NCBI RefSeq assembly: GCF_010119205.1
Contig: NZ_WRXM01000004.1
Location: 202,621 to 266,620, forward strand
Source: Haloarcula limicola
GTDB lineage: Archaea; Halobacteriota; Halobacteria; Halobacteriales; Haloarculaceae
Direction: 5' to 3'
DNA length: 64,000 nucleotides
The notes under the pieces are model-generated. The model worked only from the letters and a program-made list of their open reading frames with translations. It was not told the origin of the DNA and ran no database searches. The translations under genes and the position numbers were made by a program. The first letter of the stretch is position 1; every line of letters starts with the position of its first letter. Shown here piece after piece: positions 17,101 to 26,496 of this stretch.

Positions 17101-17550
17101 GTCCGCGGCGAGTCGAGTCAGTTTCCGAAGCGACCCCGTCGTCGCCTCGACGGCGTCGATAGCCGAGCGCGCCGTGACGTCCCCGTCCGCGGCGAGCGCC
17201 CGGAGACGCTCGCCCGGATCGGTCTCGCTTCTGGGCACGTACTCGGCGACGCCGCGGCGGGTCGCCTCGGCCGCCACCCGGCCGTCCGGTTCCGCGGTGC
17301 ACAGCAGCGCCGGGAGGTCCGGCCGAGCGTCGCCGACGGCGTCTACCACCGCGAGACCGTCGAGGCCGTCGTCGGGACGGTGCTCGCAGACGAGGTAGTC
17401 GGGGTCGGTACTCGACAGCGTTTCGAGAGCCGCGTCCCGCGACGTGACCGCCGTCACCGAGAGGCCGGCCCCGCGCTCCAGCGAGAGCGACTGCGTGCCG
17501 TCGGCCACGCGCTCCGGGCGGACGTGGAGGACGGCCGGTTTCTCAGACAT
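14098..17550 (-). CDS. multi-sensor histidine kinase (REC-like, GAF, PAS, PAS, GAF, PAS, PAS, HisKA-like, HATPase)
   Basis: The protein has 1150 residues with no membrane segment. The order read from the sequence is: receiver-like domain (about 5-120) whose acceptor site reads LVCEHRPDDGLDG, with Glu where Asp is expected; GAF (about 165-310, with CYLGGRVSVNGETYGTVCF); PAS (about 320-435); PAS (about 445-560); GAF (about 570-700); PAS (about 705-825); PAS (about 835-955). The H-box LNRVLRHNLRNDLTVVLG near residue 965 is the haloarchaeal type. The ATPase ends with ELLNNGVEHAG, ADEGPGIP and SSGLGLWLV. It is a soluble kinase that probably integrates redox, light or small-molecule cues. The partner is likely the convergent receiver protein. 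Confidence 0.9.
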   Translation of the reverse strand: MSEKPAVLHVRPERVADGTQSLSLERGAGLSVTAVTSRDAALETLSSTDPDYLVCEHRPDDGLDGLAVVDAVGDARPDLPALLCTAEPDGRVAAEATRRGVAEYVPRSETDPGERLRALAADGDVTARSAIDAVEATTGSLRKLTRLAADDGRTDAETIEGILRLGADRLGLSLGYLGRIEGDTYAVEHVVGDHALVEAGASSPLSATYCEHTSQSDTLFPLHDAAAEGWADHPSYRVGGIACYLGGRVSVNGETYGTVCFADEEPRATPFTNAERAFVELLVQWVSDELKRRHREAELERYEDIIEAVDDGVYALDDEGNFVFVNEAMTALTGYDAEALLGAHTGHIKTPEVVEEAEGIVREMIFEDRDDEATFDLSIQRADDESFPAEDHMTVLWDDGGRFEGTAGVIRDITDRKERELELREANRRIEQILGRIGAAFFAVDDDWNLTYWNAQAEAVLGRDAEAVMGENLWEAFPDATESAYFEAYREAMDSQEPVVFEEYYPPAEKWFRVNAYPSTDGLSVYFHDITDQKERDRKLSGLLETTRSLMHAHTDADVAETVVEAAESRLGFDLNLVRLYDGEAETLYPVAWTDGVPDRPVYDADESFAGEAFQRGETVRIDDFDHVDNYDRDANAAMCVPIGDYGVLSVATTESDVFDDADVSVAEILASNAAAALSRVDREEDLRRYEAVVENVRDMVYVIDEDGEFQLVTEPLAEWLGFDREAMLGERPAEFLDRDDVATFERHIREMQADRGEPSRRIETSLVTADGAERPAEVEVSLIDHDRFRGTVGVVRDRTELEQAREDLRDERDRFSYLFNNLPDAVAETESGDDGSVVRSVNPAFTDVFGVDHATALDERLGEFVQPPTEASSEESSRFTDADGNETVRTAEIRRRTDDGFRDFLFRGIPYRRDDGRVWGFCIYTDITDQKERERRLEVLNRVLRHNLRNDLTVVLGLADALAARLDDEDHLSLLDRLQRKTADVASLSDRAREIERSIRRGDADSAPVPVVEAVASLVETYERSHDVTVETAFPETDARAADGRFTRVVEELLNNGVEHAGADPGLSLEIGVTEREVSVTVADEGPGIPAHELDVLTGEEPITQLSHSSGLGLWLVVWLTESYGGTVTFDGTDETGTVVTLTLPRTGG

Positions 17551-17641
17551 ACTCGAAGATACACTCTCTCTGCAACGGAATCACATATAACTCACGCGCG
17601 GATTATCACGGGACGAAACGGGCGTCTCCCCCGAGAACGGA

Positions 17642-19060
17642 CTACTCCCCGAGCGCCTGCCAGGAGAGGCGCGGTTCGCGCGCCGCCACGACCTGGTCGA
17701 TCCGCTTCGCCGCCGGGCGCTCCGGGGCGGACGCGAGCGTCGCGTCGTCCTCCTCGGCCACGGCGTCGAACGCCGCCGCGAGCTGGTCGAGCGAGCGCTT
17801 GCTCTCGGCCTCGGTCGGCTCGGTCATCAGCGCCTCGTCGACGATCTCCGGCCACTTCGTCGTCGGCGGGTGGACGCCGTAGTCGAGCATCCGCTTGGCC
17901 GCGTCGGCGGCGTCCTGGGGCGCGGCGCTGGCGACGAACTCGTGGTGGAAGGGACCGAAGGGCACGTCGTAGGAAATCTGCTCGGCGAGGTAGTTGGCGT
18001 TCAGGACGGCCTTCGCACTCGCGTCGGCGAGGCCGGCGTCGCCGAGGCGGGCGATGTAGGCGAACGCCTTGACGAGCACCGGCCAGTTGCCGTAGTAGCC
18101 GTGGACCTTCCCGATGGAGTGCTCCGGCGCGTAGTGCTCGTAGCCGCCCGACACCTCTCTGACGTGCGGGTCCGGCAGGAACTCGGCCAGTTCCTCGGTG
18201 ACGCCGACGGGGCCGGCTCCCGGTCCGCCGCCGCCGTGGGGCGTGGCGAACGTCTTGTGGACGTTGTAGTGCATCACGTCGAAGCCCATGTCGCCGGGGC
18301 GCGCGCGGCCGAGCAGGGCGTTGAGGTTCGCGCCGTCGTAGTACAGCAGCCCGCCCGCGTCGTGGACGACGTCGGCGATCTCCTCGATGTCGCGCTCGAA
18401 GAGGCCCAGCGTGTTCGGGTTCGTGAGCATCAGCGCCGCCGTCTCCTCGCCGACGGCTGCCGAGAGCGCGTCGACGTCGACCCGGCCGTCGTCGTCGCTC
18501 GGGAGTTCGACCACCTCGTACCCGGCCATCGCCGCGGTGGCGAAGTTCGTCCCGTGCGCGGAGTCGGGAATGACCACTTCGGAGCGCTCGTCGTCGTTGT
18601 GCTGGTGGTAGGCCTTAGCTATCTGGATGCCGGTGAACTCCCCGGCCGCGCCCGCGGGCGGCTGGAGCGTGACGGCGTCCATCCCGCCGATGCGGCCCAG
18701 ATAGTCTTGGAGCCGATGACACAGCGCCAGCGTCCCCTGCATCGTGCTCTCCGGGCGGTCCGGATGGATAGCGGCGTCCTCGCGGGCCGCGATGGTCTCG
18801 GTGAACGACGGGTTGTACTTCATCGTACAGGACCCCAGCGGGAACGGGCCGTTCTCGACGCCGTAGTTCATCTGCGAGAGCCGCGTGTAGTGCCGGGCGA
18901 GTTCGGGTTCGGCGGGGTCCGGCAGGGACAGCGAATCGCGGGTCAGTTCGTCGGGCAGCGGCGAGTCCTCGATCTCGACCTCGCGGTCGGCCTTCTCCGA
19001 GAGCAGCGGCTCGTAGCGCTCGTCGTCGTCGGCCGTCCAGCGCGCTTGGTCGAAGATCAT
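17642..19060 (-). CDS. gcvPB: glycine dehydrogenase (decarboxylating) subunit 2
   Basis: The protein has 472 residues from the ATG at 19060, which overlaps the gcvPA stop (ATGA). A longer frame to 19387 runs inside gcvPA and is rejected. [23 protein letters not shown] is the signature of the C-terminal half of the P protein. The PLP lysine lies in [21 protein letters not shown]. With GcvPA it forms the split archaeal P protein that decarboxylates glycine and loads the aminomethyl group onto the lipoyl arm of GcvH. It is the last gene of the operon gcvT-gcvH-gcvPA-gcvPB. Confidence 0.95.
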   Translation of the reverse strand: MIFDQARWTADDDERYEPLLSEKADREVEIEDSPLPDELTRDSLSLPDPAEPELARHYTRLSQMNYGVENGPFPLGSCTMKYNPSFTETIAAREDAAIHPDRPESTMQGTLALCHRLQDYLGRIGGMDAVTLQPPAGAAGEFTGIQIAKAYHQHNDDERSEVVIPDSAHGTNFATAAMAGYEVVELPSDDDGRVDVDALSAAVGEETAALMLTNPNTLGLFERDIEEIADVVHDAGGLLYYDGANLNALLGRARPGDMGFDVMHYNVHKTFATPHGGGGPGAGPVGVTEELAEFLPDPHVREVSGGYEHYAPEHSIGKVHGYYGNWPVLVKAFAYIARLGDAGLADASAKAVLNANYLAEQISYDVPFGPFHHEFVASAAPQDAADAAKRMLDYGVHPPTTKWPEIVDEALMTEPTEAESKRSLDQLAAAFDAVAEEDDATLASAPERPAAKRIDQVVAAREPRLSWQALGE

Positions 19061-20400
19061 CCGGCCACCTCCGCGACCGCCTCGACGAACGCCTCCTCGC
19101 TCTCGGCGGTCACCTCTGTCGCACACACCTGAATCAGGTGTTCGCCGACGGCGTGGACCGCGAACCCGCGGGCCGCCAGGTCCTCGACGACCGCTCGCGC
19201 CGGCTGGTCGGTGTGGGCGACGAACTCCCGGAAGTGGTGGCCGTCGTGGACTGGTGCCTGCACGCCGACCACCTCGTCCAAGCGGGCCGCGAGGTCGCGG
19301 GGGCGGGTCACACAGTCCTCGGCGAGGTCGACCAGTCCCCGCGGGCCGAGCCACGCGGCGTGTATCGCCGTCCGCAGCGCGACCCACGCCTGATTCGTGC
19401 AGATGTTCGAGGTCGCCCGCTCCTTGCGGATGTGCTGTTCGCGGGTCTGCAGCGTCAGCGTGTACGCGCGCCGCCCGTCGGCGTCCTCGCTCGCGCCGAC
19501 GAGTCGACCGGGGACCTGTCGGAGGAACTCCTCGCGCGTGACGAACATGCCGAGCCCGAAGCCGAAGGCGGTGCCGGTGCCCAGCGACGCGGCGTCGCCG
19601 ACCACCACGTCCGCGCCCACGTCGGCGGGCCGTTCCAGCAGCGCGAGCGCCACCGGGTCCGAGCCGAGACAGAACAGCGCGTCGTTGTCGTCGGCGACCT
19701 CGCCCACGTCGCCGAGGCGCTCTGCGACAATGCCCCGGACCGTCGGCGTCTCGGCGTACACCATCGCCACGTCCGCGTCTGCCGTCTCGGCGAGCGCGTC
19801 GACGTCGACCTGCCCGTCGTCCATCGGATACGACTCGACGGAGAGGCCCGGTCCGTCCGCGTAGTTCTCCAGCACCGCGCGTTTCCCGTCGCGCAACTGC
19901 TCGGGGACCAGAATCCGATCGCCCGATACCGAGCGCACTCGCTGGGAGAGGGTCGCCGCCTCGCCCAGCGCCGTCGCGTCGTCGTACATCGAGCAGTTGG
20001 CGATATCCAGTCCGGTCAACTCGACCAGCATCGACTGGAACTCGAACAGCGCCTGCAGGAACCCCTGCGCGACCTCCGGTTGGTACTGCGTGTAGGAGGT
20101 CAGGAACTCCGATCGGCTCGATAAGTCGTCGACGACGGCCGGCACGTAGTGCGCGTAGTGGCCGCGACCCAGGAACTCCGTCAGGTCGTCGTTTCGCTTC
20201 AGCAGGCGGGCGGCCTCCCGGCGCGTCTCCCGCTCGCTTCGCGATTCGATGCCGAAATCGCCGTCGAAGGCGACCGATTCGGGCACGTCGAACAGCGACT
20301 CGACGTCGTCCGCGCCGACCGCCGAGAGCATCGCCGCGGTCTCCGACGGCGTCTGCGGTGCGTACGGACTGCCGGTCGTCGATTCGTCACTCTCACTCAT
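19057..20400 (-). CDS. gcvPA: glycine dehydrogenase (decarboxylating) subunit 1
   Basis: The protein has 447 residues. [40 protein letters not shown] and [13 protein letters not shown] are typical of the N-terminal half of glycine decarboxylase. It carries the PLP-fold but not the PLP lysine, which is in GcvPB. There is a 130-base spacer to gcvH upstream, containing an AT-rich tract around 20433-20470, so an internal promoter is possible. The stop overlaps the gcvPB start. Confidence 0.95.
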   Translation of the reverse strand: MSESDESTTGSPYAPQTPSETAAMLSAVGADDVESLFDVPESVAFDGDFGIESRSERETRREAARLLKRNDDLTEFLGRGHYAHYVPAVVDDLSSRSEFLTSYTQYQPEVAQGFLQALFEFQSMLVELTGLDIANCSMYDDATALGEAATLSQRVRSVSGDRILVPEQLRDGKRAVLENYADGPGLSVESYPMDDGQVDVDALAETADADVAMVYAETPTVRGIVAERLGDVGEVADDNDALFCLGSDPVALALLERPADVGADVVVGDAASLGTGTAFGFGLGMFVTREEFLRQVPGRLVGASEDADGRRAYTLTLQTREQHIRKERATSNICTNQAWVALRTAIHAAWLGPRGLVDLAEDCVTRPRDLAARLDEVVGVQAPVHDGHHFREFVAHTDQPARAVVEDLAARGFAVHAVGEHLIQVCATEVTAESEEAFVEAVAEVAG

Positions 20401-20530
20401 GGTAGATAACGCCCATCCGCACGGTGGACATGATAGTATACCCTACCTACGGCCGGTACATTAGCGTATTCCTTGACCGAACGCGCGCGAGGGAGTCACA
20501 CGCGATCGGCGAAGCGAAGCGGCAGCCGGC

Positions 20531-20914
20531 TTACGCGATCTGGTCGGCGTACTCGTCGGGCGAGAGCAAGTCCTCCAGTTCGTCTTCGTCCGTCAGCTCG
20601 ATCTCGAGCATCCACCCGTCGCCGAAGGGGTCCTCGTTGACCAGTTCCGGCTCGTCGAACAGCCGCTCGTTGACCGCCGCCACCGTGCCCGAGACGGGCG
20701 CGTAGATGTCCGAGACGGCCTTGATCGACTCCACGACGCCGAACTCCTCGCCCGCGGTCACGTCCTCGCCCTCGTCGGGGAGTTCGACGAAGACCACGTC
20801 GCCCAGTTCGTCCTGTGCGAAGTCGGTGATGCCGACGCGCGCGGTGCCGTCGTCGGGCCGTACCCACTCGTGGGACTCCAGATACCGCCGATCCTCGGGA
20901 ACGTCGAAGCTCAT
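20531..20914 (-). CDS. gcvH: glycine cleavage system H protein
   Basis: The protein has 127 residues, the usual length. The lipoylation lysine is in [20 protein letters not shown] near residue 62, matching the ESVKA consensus. [22 protein letters not shown] at the N-terminus is also standard. It shuttles the aminomethyl intermediate between the P, T and L proteins. Its ATG overlaps the gcvT stop (ATGA). Confidence 0.96.
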   Translation of the reverse strand: MSFDVPEDRRYLESHEWVRPDDGTARVGITDFAQDELGDVVFVELPDEGEDVTAGEEFGVVESIKAVSDIYAPVSGTVAAVNERLFDEPELVNEDPFGDGWMLEIELTDEDELEDLLSPDEYADQIA

Positions 20915-22002
20915 CTGTCGAGGAATGGGGGCGTCCTGGTACGTGCCTTCTTCGGTTCGCCGCGGACGACCACCCGAACAGACCGGTCGGGCTCGCTGTA
21001 CTCGACCGGGAGGTACGCCAGCGCGATGGGTTCGCCGAGCGTCGGACTCATCGTCCCGCTGGTGACGTGGCCCAACGGGTCGCCGTCCGGCGATTCCACC
21101 TCGTAGCCGTGGCGCGGAATCCCGCGGTCGATCAGTTCGACGCCGACGAGCTTCTCCGAGACGCCCTCCGCGTCGACCCGCTCTAGGGCGTCGCGGCCGA
21201 CGAACTCCGTGTCCAGTTTGACCGTCCGGCCGATGCCCGCCTCGTAGGGATTGCGGGGTTCGTCCTCGGGATGGAAGTCCTGCCCGGAGAGGAGAAAGCC
21301 CATCTCCAGCCGAAGCGTATCACGCGCCCCCAGTCCGCAGGGCTGGCACTCGATAGCGTTCCACACTGTCACCGCGCTCTCGGACGGGCAGAGTATCTCG
21401 AAGCCCCGTTCGCCCGTGTATCCGGTGCGCGCGACAAGCGACGACACCCCGGCGACCGCGCCGCCGCCGATGTCGAAGCGGTCCAACTCGCCGAGGTTGG
21501 CGTTCGTCTGTTCAGCCAGCAGTTCCGGCGCGTCCGGTCCCTGTATCGCGATCATGGCGTACTCCGTCGTGCGGTTCGTCACCGCCGCGTCGAGACCCCA
21601 CTCCTCGCAGTGGTCCTCCCACCGCTCGGTCATCTCCCCGTCGTGGCCCGCGTTGGGGACGAAGAGGAAGTCGTCGTGTTCGGTCTCGGGGAGCCGATAG
21701 ACGACGGTGTCGTCGAGCATGACGCCGTCCTCGTCGGTGATCGCGCCGTACTGCGCTTCCCCGTAATCCAACGCGGTCACGTCGTTGGTCGTCAACCGCT
21801 GGGTGAGCGCCGCGGCGTCCGACCCGAAGACGGCCACCTGTCCCATGTGCGAGACGTCGAATTTCCCCGCCGAGGACCGGACGGCGGCGTGTTCCTCCCG
21901 AATCGACGCGAACTCGACCGGCATCTCCCAGCCGCCGAAGTCCGTAAAGCGGGCGTCGGCCGCTTCGTGAGCCTCCGACAGCGGAGGCGATCGTAGCGTC
22001 AT
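20911..22002 (-). CDS. gcvT: aminomethyltransferase, glycine cleavage T protein
   Basis: The protein has 363 residues from the ATG at 22002 ([19 protein letters not shown]). The frame stays open to 22281, but those extra residues have atypical composition and no family similarity. [33 protein letters not shown], the folate-site DDTVVYRL and the C-terminal [16 protein letters not shown] define the T protein. It transfers methylene to tetrahydrofolate and releases ammonia. It is the first gene of the gcv operon. A weak AGTAGTAA element at 22028-22035 could be its TATA box. Confidence 0.95.
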   Translation of the reverse strand: MTLRSPPLSEAHEAADARFTDFGGWEMPVEFASIREEHAAVRSSAGKFDVSHMGQVAVFGSDAAALTQRLTTNDVTALDYGEAQYGAITDEDGVMLDDTVVYRLPETEHDDFLFVPNAGHDGEMTERWEDHCEEWGLDAAVTNRTTEYAMIAIQGPDAPELLAEQTNANLGELDRFDIGGGAVAGVSSLVARTGYTGERGFEILCPSESAVTVWNAIECQPCGLGARDTLRLEMGFLLSGQDFHPEDEPRNPYEAGIGRTVKLDTEFVGRDALERVDAEGVSEKLVGVELIDRGIPRHGYEVESPDGDPLGHVTSGTMSPTLGEPIALAYLPVEYSEPDRSVRVVVRGEPKKARTRTPPFLDR

Positions 22003-23036
22003 GGGCGTGAAATCGACCCCAACAACCTTACTACTTGGCCTCTGACGGCGTTCGGCGGCGACGAAGCGCCAACTGATAAACCGAATAGCGCGATAGCAAA
22101 TACGCTTCTGTCCGGGACCGCCGGCTTTCTCCGCACGGTCGCTCGTGTGTACGTCCTTCCGTGCGAGACGACGCTCTGGCAGTTCAGTAGGCGTTTCAGC
22201 TCCCCTACCGGTGATTTGCTGCGGCGATCGGCACGACGTAGGAGTCTGATAGGACGAACCGTGCCAGTCGCCGTTGGTCACGGTCCACTATCCGGTCGGG
22301 TTCGATCACTGTCCGGACAATTTCGAGACGACCCGAACGATAGCGACCGCATCGAGGGCCAGCCACCCTCTGACCCGACAACTGTGTCGTATCGTACCCG
22401 GCGGGTTCCGTTAGCGGACGTGGTAGTCGTGACCGAGCTGTCAGACTCACGCTCTCCAGCCGAAGGTAAACCGAAAGCAAGACCCAGTTGAACTCGGAGA
22501 TGTCTCGGTGGACCAGACTAGTCGGAGGTGACTCCGCTGTTCGCCGCGACAGTTTCGGAGCCCCCTCGTACTGCGCGGAACGAACTGCGAATATCGATCC
22601 GCTTCGCATCGTCGACCACACCGCTACGGACGGGTCGTCCTGTCCAGACGGACAGAGGTCACGCGGTAGCCGTCGAACCCGGATTCGATTCGTCCGAGAG
22701 ACGTCGTTCACACTCCGGTCGTGCAGCTACGTTCGTCCGAGCTCCGCGGCGTACCAAAGTAGGGGCTCGTTCGACCGGGCAAGCGACGTAGAGCCGCGCA
22801 CGCGTCAATCCATAGCGATCATCGAGAGTGCGAAGTCGACACACGCCACTTCGAACAGGCGAGACGAGGTACGAGCGGCCGATAGCACAGTCCCGTCCAT
22901 GAACCGTTCGACGGCTGCCTCGCCGAAGCGGCGACTACGAAGATGGGTTCTGTATAGCCGTTTTTAGTTTATCACCTCTGTAGATGCGAGCGGCAAGAAA
23001 CGCCACAAATAAGCCCAGCGGCCGGAGAGACGGCAC
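22003..23036. other. about 1 kb without a recognisable gene
   Basis: This stretch has visibly lower GC than its surroundings. The open frames on both strands (for example 22205-22711 minus and 22488-22967 plus) have mixed third positions and unfamiliar products. Near 22790-22930 the minus strand reads RFGEAAVERFMDGTVLSAAR and then soon hits a stop, which could be a decayed gene. The right end (23003-23011, ACAAATAAG) holds a TATA-like box for the NYN gene at 23037. No tRNA, insertion sequence end or repeat was found. Confidence 0.5.
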
Positions 23037-23501
23037 ATGAACCTATTTCGTCGGCTCCGGGATGGCGAGAGCGACGATACGGAGCGGGTGGGGTTGTACG
23101 TAGACGGGCCGAACGTGTTGCGCTCAGAGTTCGACGTCGACTTAGAGGACGTGCGGACCATCGCCGAGTCGTACGGGCCGCTCGCGACGACGCGGCTCTA
23201 CCTCGACGAGAACGCGTCACCGGGACTCATCCAGGCGGGCGAGGCCCGCGGCTTCGAAGTGATCACGACCAGCGGCGACGTGGACGTTCGCCTCGCGGTC
23301 GACGCGACGGAGGCGGTCGCGTCCGGCCGCATCGACGTCCTCGTCGTGGCCTCGCGGGACACGGACTTCAAGCCGGTACTGGAAGTCGCCGCTCGGAACG
23401 GCGTCCGCACCGTCGCGCTCGCGCCGGGGGAGCACGGCCGCTCGGACGCCCTGCGGAACGCCGCGCAGGACGCCCTCTCGCTGGACGCCGACGTAGAGTG
23501 A
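23037..23501 (+). CDS. NYN-domain (PIN-like) putative ribonuclease
   Basis: The protein has 154 residues. GLYVDGPNVLRSEFDVDLEDV carries the first catalytic Asp and the Asn of the NYN motif. DVDVRLAVDATEAVASGRIDVLVVASRDTDFKPVLEVA holds the D-x-D and the S-x-D-x-D-F metal-binding residues. NYN domains are PIN-like single-metal nucleases that act on RNA. The archaeal members form a conserved stand-alone family. It precedes a TatD-related gene by 51 bases, suggesting a short operon of nuclease-type proteins. Confidence 0.88.
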   Translation: MNLFRRLRDGESDDTERVGLYVDGPNVLRSEFDVDLEDVRTIAESYGPLATTRLYLDENASPGLIQAGEARGFEVITTSGDVDVRLAVDATEAVASGRIDVLVVASRDTDFKPVLEVAARNGVRTVALAPGEHGRSDALRNAAQDALSLDADVE

Positions 23502-23552
23502 GGCGGATTATCGGAGGAGAACGGTTTTGCCGGGGGCGCTCCGAGGCCCGAT

Positions 23553-24416
23553 ATGGACATCGAGGAGACACCGGTGCTCGACAACCACCTGCATCTCGAT
23601 CCGGTCAACGGCCGGAACGTCGAGGCCGTCGAGGAGTTCGCCGAACACGGCGGGACGCACTTGCTCGTCCTCAACAAGCCGTCGTGGCACCTGACAGAGG
23701 CGGCCGCGGACGAATCGACGTTCCGCGAGGTGTTCGACCTGACCGTCGGGGCCGTCGAGGGCGCGACGGAGATACTGCCGGGCCGGGCGTGGCCCGTCCT
23801 CGGCGTCCATCCGGCGCTCGTCTCGCGTCTCGTCGAAGACGGTCACACGCCCGAGGAGGCGCGCGATATCATGCAGACCGGACTCGACGTGGCCGCCGAG
23901 TACGTCAGCGACGGCCCGGCGCTGGCGATCAAATCCGGTCGTCCCCACTACGACGTCGACGACGCGGTGTGGGAGGCCTCGAACGAGGTGATGCGCCACG
24001 GGTTCGAACTCGCGGCCGACGGCGACTTCGCCATCCAACTCCACACCGAGAGCGGCGAGGACTTCGCGGAGGTCGCCCGCTGGGCCGAAGAGCGGGGACT
24101 GGACCGAACGCAGGTCGTCAAGCACTACTCCGGCGGGCGGCTGGTCGGGCCGACGAAATCCGTCTTGGCCGACAAGGACGAGCTGGAGATCGCCATCGAG
24201 GAGGACGAGCCGTTCCTGATGGAGACGGACTACATCGACGACCCGGACCGCCCCGGCGCGGTGCTGGGACCGAAGACGGTGCCGCGACGCGTCCGCTGGT
24301 TACTGGAAGCGAACCACGACGACGCGGTTCGAACGGCTCACGTCGAGACGCCCGAGGCGGTGTACGGCATCGACACCGAAGCGACACTGACCGGCCGAGA
24401 CGGAAACGAGGATTAA
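23553..24416 (+). CDS. TatD-related metal-dependent hydrolase
   Basis: The protein has 287 residues. LDNHLHLDPVNGRNVEAV has the HxH motif at the end of the first strand of an amidohydrolase-type TIM barrel. AWPVLGVHPAL, FAIQLHTESGEDFAEV and VVKHYSGG supply further histidines, and FLMETDYIDDP carries the closing Asp. Archaeal TatD-like proteins of this type are annotated as metal-dependent hydrolases; DNase activity is known for bacterial TatD only. It probably shares a transcript with the NYN gene. Confidence 0.85.
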   Translation: MDIEETPVLDNHLHLDPVNGRNVEAVEEFAEHGGTHLLVLNKPSWHLTEAAADESTFREVFDLTVGAVEGATEILPGRAWPVLGVHPALVSRLVEDGHTPEEARDIMQTGLDVAAEYVSDGPALAIKSGRPHYDVDDAVWEASNEVMRHGFELAADGDFAIQLHTESGEDFAEVARWAEERGLDRTQVVKHYSGGRLVGPTKSVLADKDELEIAIEEDEPFLMETDYIDDPDRPGAVLGPKTVPRRVRWLLEANHDDAVRTAHVETPEAVYGIDTEATLTGRDGNED

Positions 24417-24668
24417 AAGATAGAACTCAGCGTCAGAATATATAGCACAGCTGTGTAAAACGTACCCACTATTTTCGCTATGAGCGGGATACATATCTGA
24501 TTCGTTCGATATCTGGCACGCGAGGCCGTTTCGAGACCATCGTATCGAGCCGATGCTGGTTTCGAGCTCCCGGGTGAATCGCGATACTATATCTGCGGTA
24601 ACGCGTCTCTACGGGCCTTCGATACGGTAGGTGCGAACTGCACAGCCGAATATATAGATAGAGATGGA

Positions 24669-24677
24669 TTTATACGG
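24669..24677 (+). promoter_or_regulatory. TATA box of the PhoU-like gene
   Basis: TTTATACGG is centred 28 bases before the ATG at 24701. The 284-base spacer 24417-24700 is AT-rich (for example an ATATATAG tract near 24652) and otherwise holds nothing I recognise. Confidence 0.65.
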
Positions 24678-24700
24678 AGGAAGGTGCGATATGGACTTAC

Positions 24701-25699
24701 ATGGAGACCCGCAAGGTCCAGGTGACGGGCGGTTCGACGTACACGGTCTCGCTGCCGAAGGACTGGGCGACCGAGAACGACGTCAGCGCCGGTAGCGTCG
24801 TCGAGTTTCACGCGGAGGAGGACCTGTTACTGCTCGCGCCCAAGCGCGAGGACGACCGCGTCGAGGGGACTCTCGACGTCGGCGGACTGGACAACAAACA
24901 CGAGCTCACCCGCGCCGTGATGACGATGTACGTGAGCGGCTTCGACGTCATCCGACTCGAAGCGCCTCGGATCACGGCCGAACAGCGCCGCATCATTCGG
25001 GACGCGACGCAGGGGCTCGTGGGACTGGAGGTCATCGAGGAGACCTCCGACCGCGTCGTCTTACAGGACTTACTCGACTCCTCGGAACTGTCGGTTCACA
25101 ACGCCATTACGCGGATGCGGTTGGTCGCGCTCACGATGCTCTCGGACGCCGTCGAGGCGCTCATCGAGGACAACGACGACCTCGCACAGGACGTCATCCA
25201 GCGCGACGACGACGTCGACCGCCTCTGGTACATGGTCTCTCGGGTGTTCCGCACCGTCCTCCGGAACCCCACCGCCGCGAACGAGATCGGCTTCCCCCGC
25301 GAGACCGTCTTCGACTACCAGTCGAGCGCCAGACAGCTAGAGCGCATCGCGGACCACGCGACGAAGATCGCCGGGCTCTCCCGCGAGATCGGCGAGATCA
25401 CCGGCGAGACGGCCGACCTCCTCCGGGAACTCGAATCGGAGGCGACGGCCATCCCCGAGACGGCGATGGACGCGCTGCTCGCCGACGACTCGGAGGAGGC
25501 GGTCGAGCTCGCGAACGAAGCGCGCAGCGGCATCCCGCAGGTCGACGAGACGGCCCGCGACGTCGATAGCAAGGTCCGCGAACTGGACCCACAGAGCGCA
25601 CAGATCCTCGGTCGCGTCGTGGACTCGCTCTCGCGGACGGCCGACTACGGCGGCAACATCGCCGAGAGCGCCCTCCAGAAAGCGGCACCACGCCCGTAG
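24701..25699 (+). CDS. AbrB/SpoVT-like plus PhoU-domain phosphate regulator
   Basis: The protein has 332 residues. Residues 1-45 (METRKVQVTGGSTYTVSLPKDWA) are a swapped-hairpin AbrB-type DNA-binding domain. Residues about 105-325 hold two PhoU three-helix repeats, with metal-site stretches such as DAVEALIEDNDDLAQDVIQRDDDVDR and ARQLERIADHATKIAG. Haloarchaeal proteins with this fusion are annotated as phosphate uptake regulators. It stands alone here, without pst transporter genes. DNA binding coupled to phosphate status is inferred from the domain combination. Confidence 0.88.
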   Translation: METRKVQVTGGSTYTVSLPKDWATENDVSAGSVVEFHAEEDLLLLAPKREDDRVEGTLDVGGLDNKHELTRAVMTMYVSGFDVIRLEAPRITAEQRRIIRDATQGLVGLEVIEETSDRVVLQDLLDSSELSVHNAITRMRLVALTMLSDAVEALIEDNDDLAQDVIQRDDDVDRLWYMVSRVFRTVLRNPTAANEIGFPRETVFDYQSSARQLERIADHATKIAGLSREIGEITGETADLLRELESEATAIPETAMDALLADDSEEAVELANEARSGIPQVDETARDVDSKVRELDPQSAQILGRVVDSLSRTADYGGNIAESALQKAAPRP

Positions 25700-26002
25700 C
25701 CGTAGTATCGGCGCAGCGCGTCTCTCGACCGATTTTCGTCTCCAAACCCCATCAGTCGCCATTCACGTGCCAGTAGTGCAGTCGGACGGGCGACCGTGCC
25801 CGGCCCGCGGATTTATTACGAACGATAGTGTATATTACGGCGACGTGCGGTCGGTTCGCCAGCACTTCGTCAGTCGCCAGCTGCACGTCGCTTCGACGGC
25901 GGCACGCACCGGCCGCCGTCGCTACGGGCTGTTTCCGAATCGTCTCGAGAGACGCGTCGCTATGCAGGCGACGAGCGGCTACCGAAAACTACCGAGCGCG
26001 CG
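25700..26002. other. intergenic stretch of about 300 bases
   Basis: The spacer lies between two convergent genes. An AT-rich patch at about 25811-25840 (containing gtatattacgg) resembles a promoter. A 90-codon plus-strand frame starts near 25767 but runs into the rpl8-type gene on the opposite strand and has no recognisable product. I see no RNA gene. Confidence 0.4.
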
Positions 26003-26374
26003 CTACTCGACGAGGACGGCGTTGACCTGGCCGTCCTGACCGGGACGAGAGGTGACGCGAGCCATGCCTTCGGAGGTCTCGATGACCGCGCCCTTCGTGA
26101 TGATGTTTCGGCGGGCGTAGTTCGGGTTGGAGGGGTTCTCCTCGACCGTCTCGATGGTCGCTTCGCGGGTCTCCGCGCCGTCGGCGATGCTTGCGACGTT
26201 CGTGGTGACCGCACGGACCTTCTGGGTGTTGCCCCGCGAATCGACGACCTTCAGTTTCCGGTCGCCGACCTGCGTCTCGGTGGACTCCCGGCCGAGTTGC
26301 TGCTTTTTCTTCTTGTGGTTCGGGCGTCGTCGACCGCCCGTCCGCTTGCGAGGGGAGCGTCCCTGGTCTTTCAT
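26003..26374 (-). CDS. rps8e: 30S ribosomal protein S8e
   Basis: The protein has 123 residues. It begins with a basic tail (KDQGRSPRKRTGGRRRPNHKKKKQQLGRE) that binds rRNA, followed by GNTQKVRAVTTNVAS, NPSNPNYARRNIITKGAVIET and the ending GQVNAVLVE. All are standard for archaeal S8e. It is a structural protein of the small subunit. It is divergent from the aldehyde dehydrogenase gene. Confidence 0.96.
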   Translation of the reverse strand: MKDQGRSPRKRTGGRRRPNHKKKKQQLGRESTETQVGDRKLKVVDSRGNTQKVRAVTTNVASIADGAETREATIETVEENPSNPNYARRNIITKGAVIETSEGMARVTSRPGQDGQVNAVLVE

Positions 26375-26496
26375 ACCCGTTTCATGACCCAGCGGCTACT
26401 TGAACCGTTCGATGCCCGACGAAGCGCGGCCGTCCCGACACGGGGCACGGCCGCCGCGGCGAAACTACATTGTACGTCCCGTCCGTTCGAGAAACC

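Noticed and set aside
22003..22281. Upstream extension of gcvT to 22281
   Set aside because: The added residues are not like any T protein, and family proteins start at the ATG at 22002.
22291..22316. TTCGATC within a short palindromic context, like a tRNA T-arm
   Set aside because: The flanks do not form a five-pair T stem, and no acceptor, D or anticodon arm can be drawn.
22491..22516. Minus-strand LVHRDISEFN, like a RIO-kinase catalytic loop
   Set aside because: No other kinase motif is found on either side, and the frame has atypical composition; chance similarity.
25767..26039. 90-codon plus-strand frame before the S8e gene
   Set aside because: It overlaps S8e on the opposite strand, and its product is Arg-rich with no recognisable fold.
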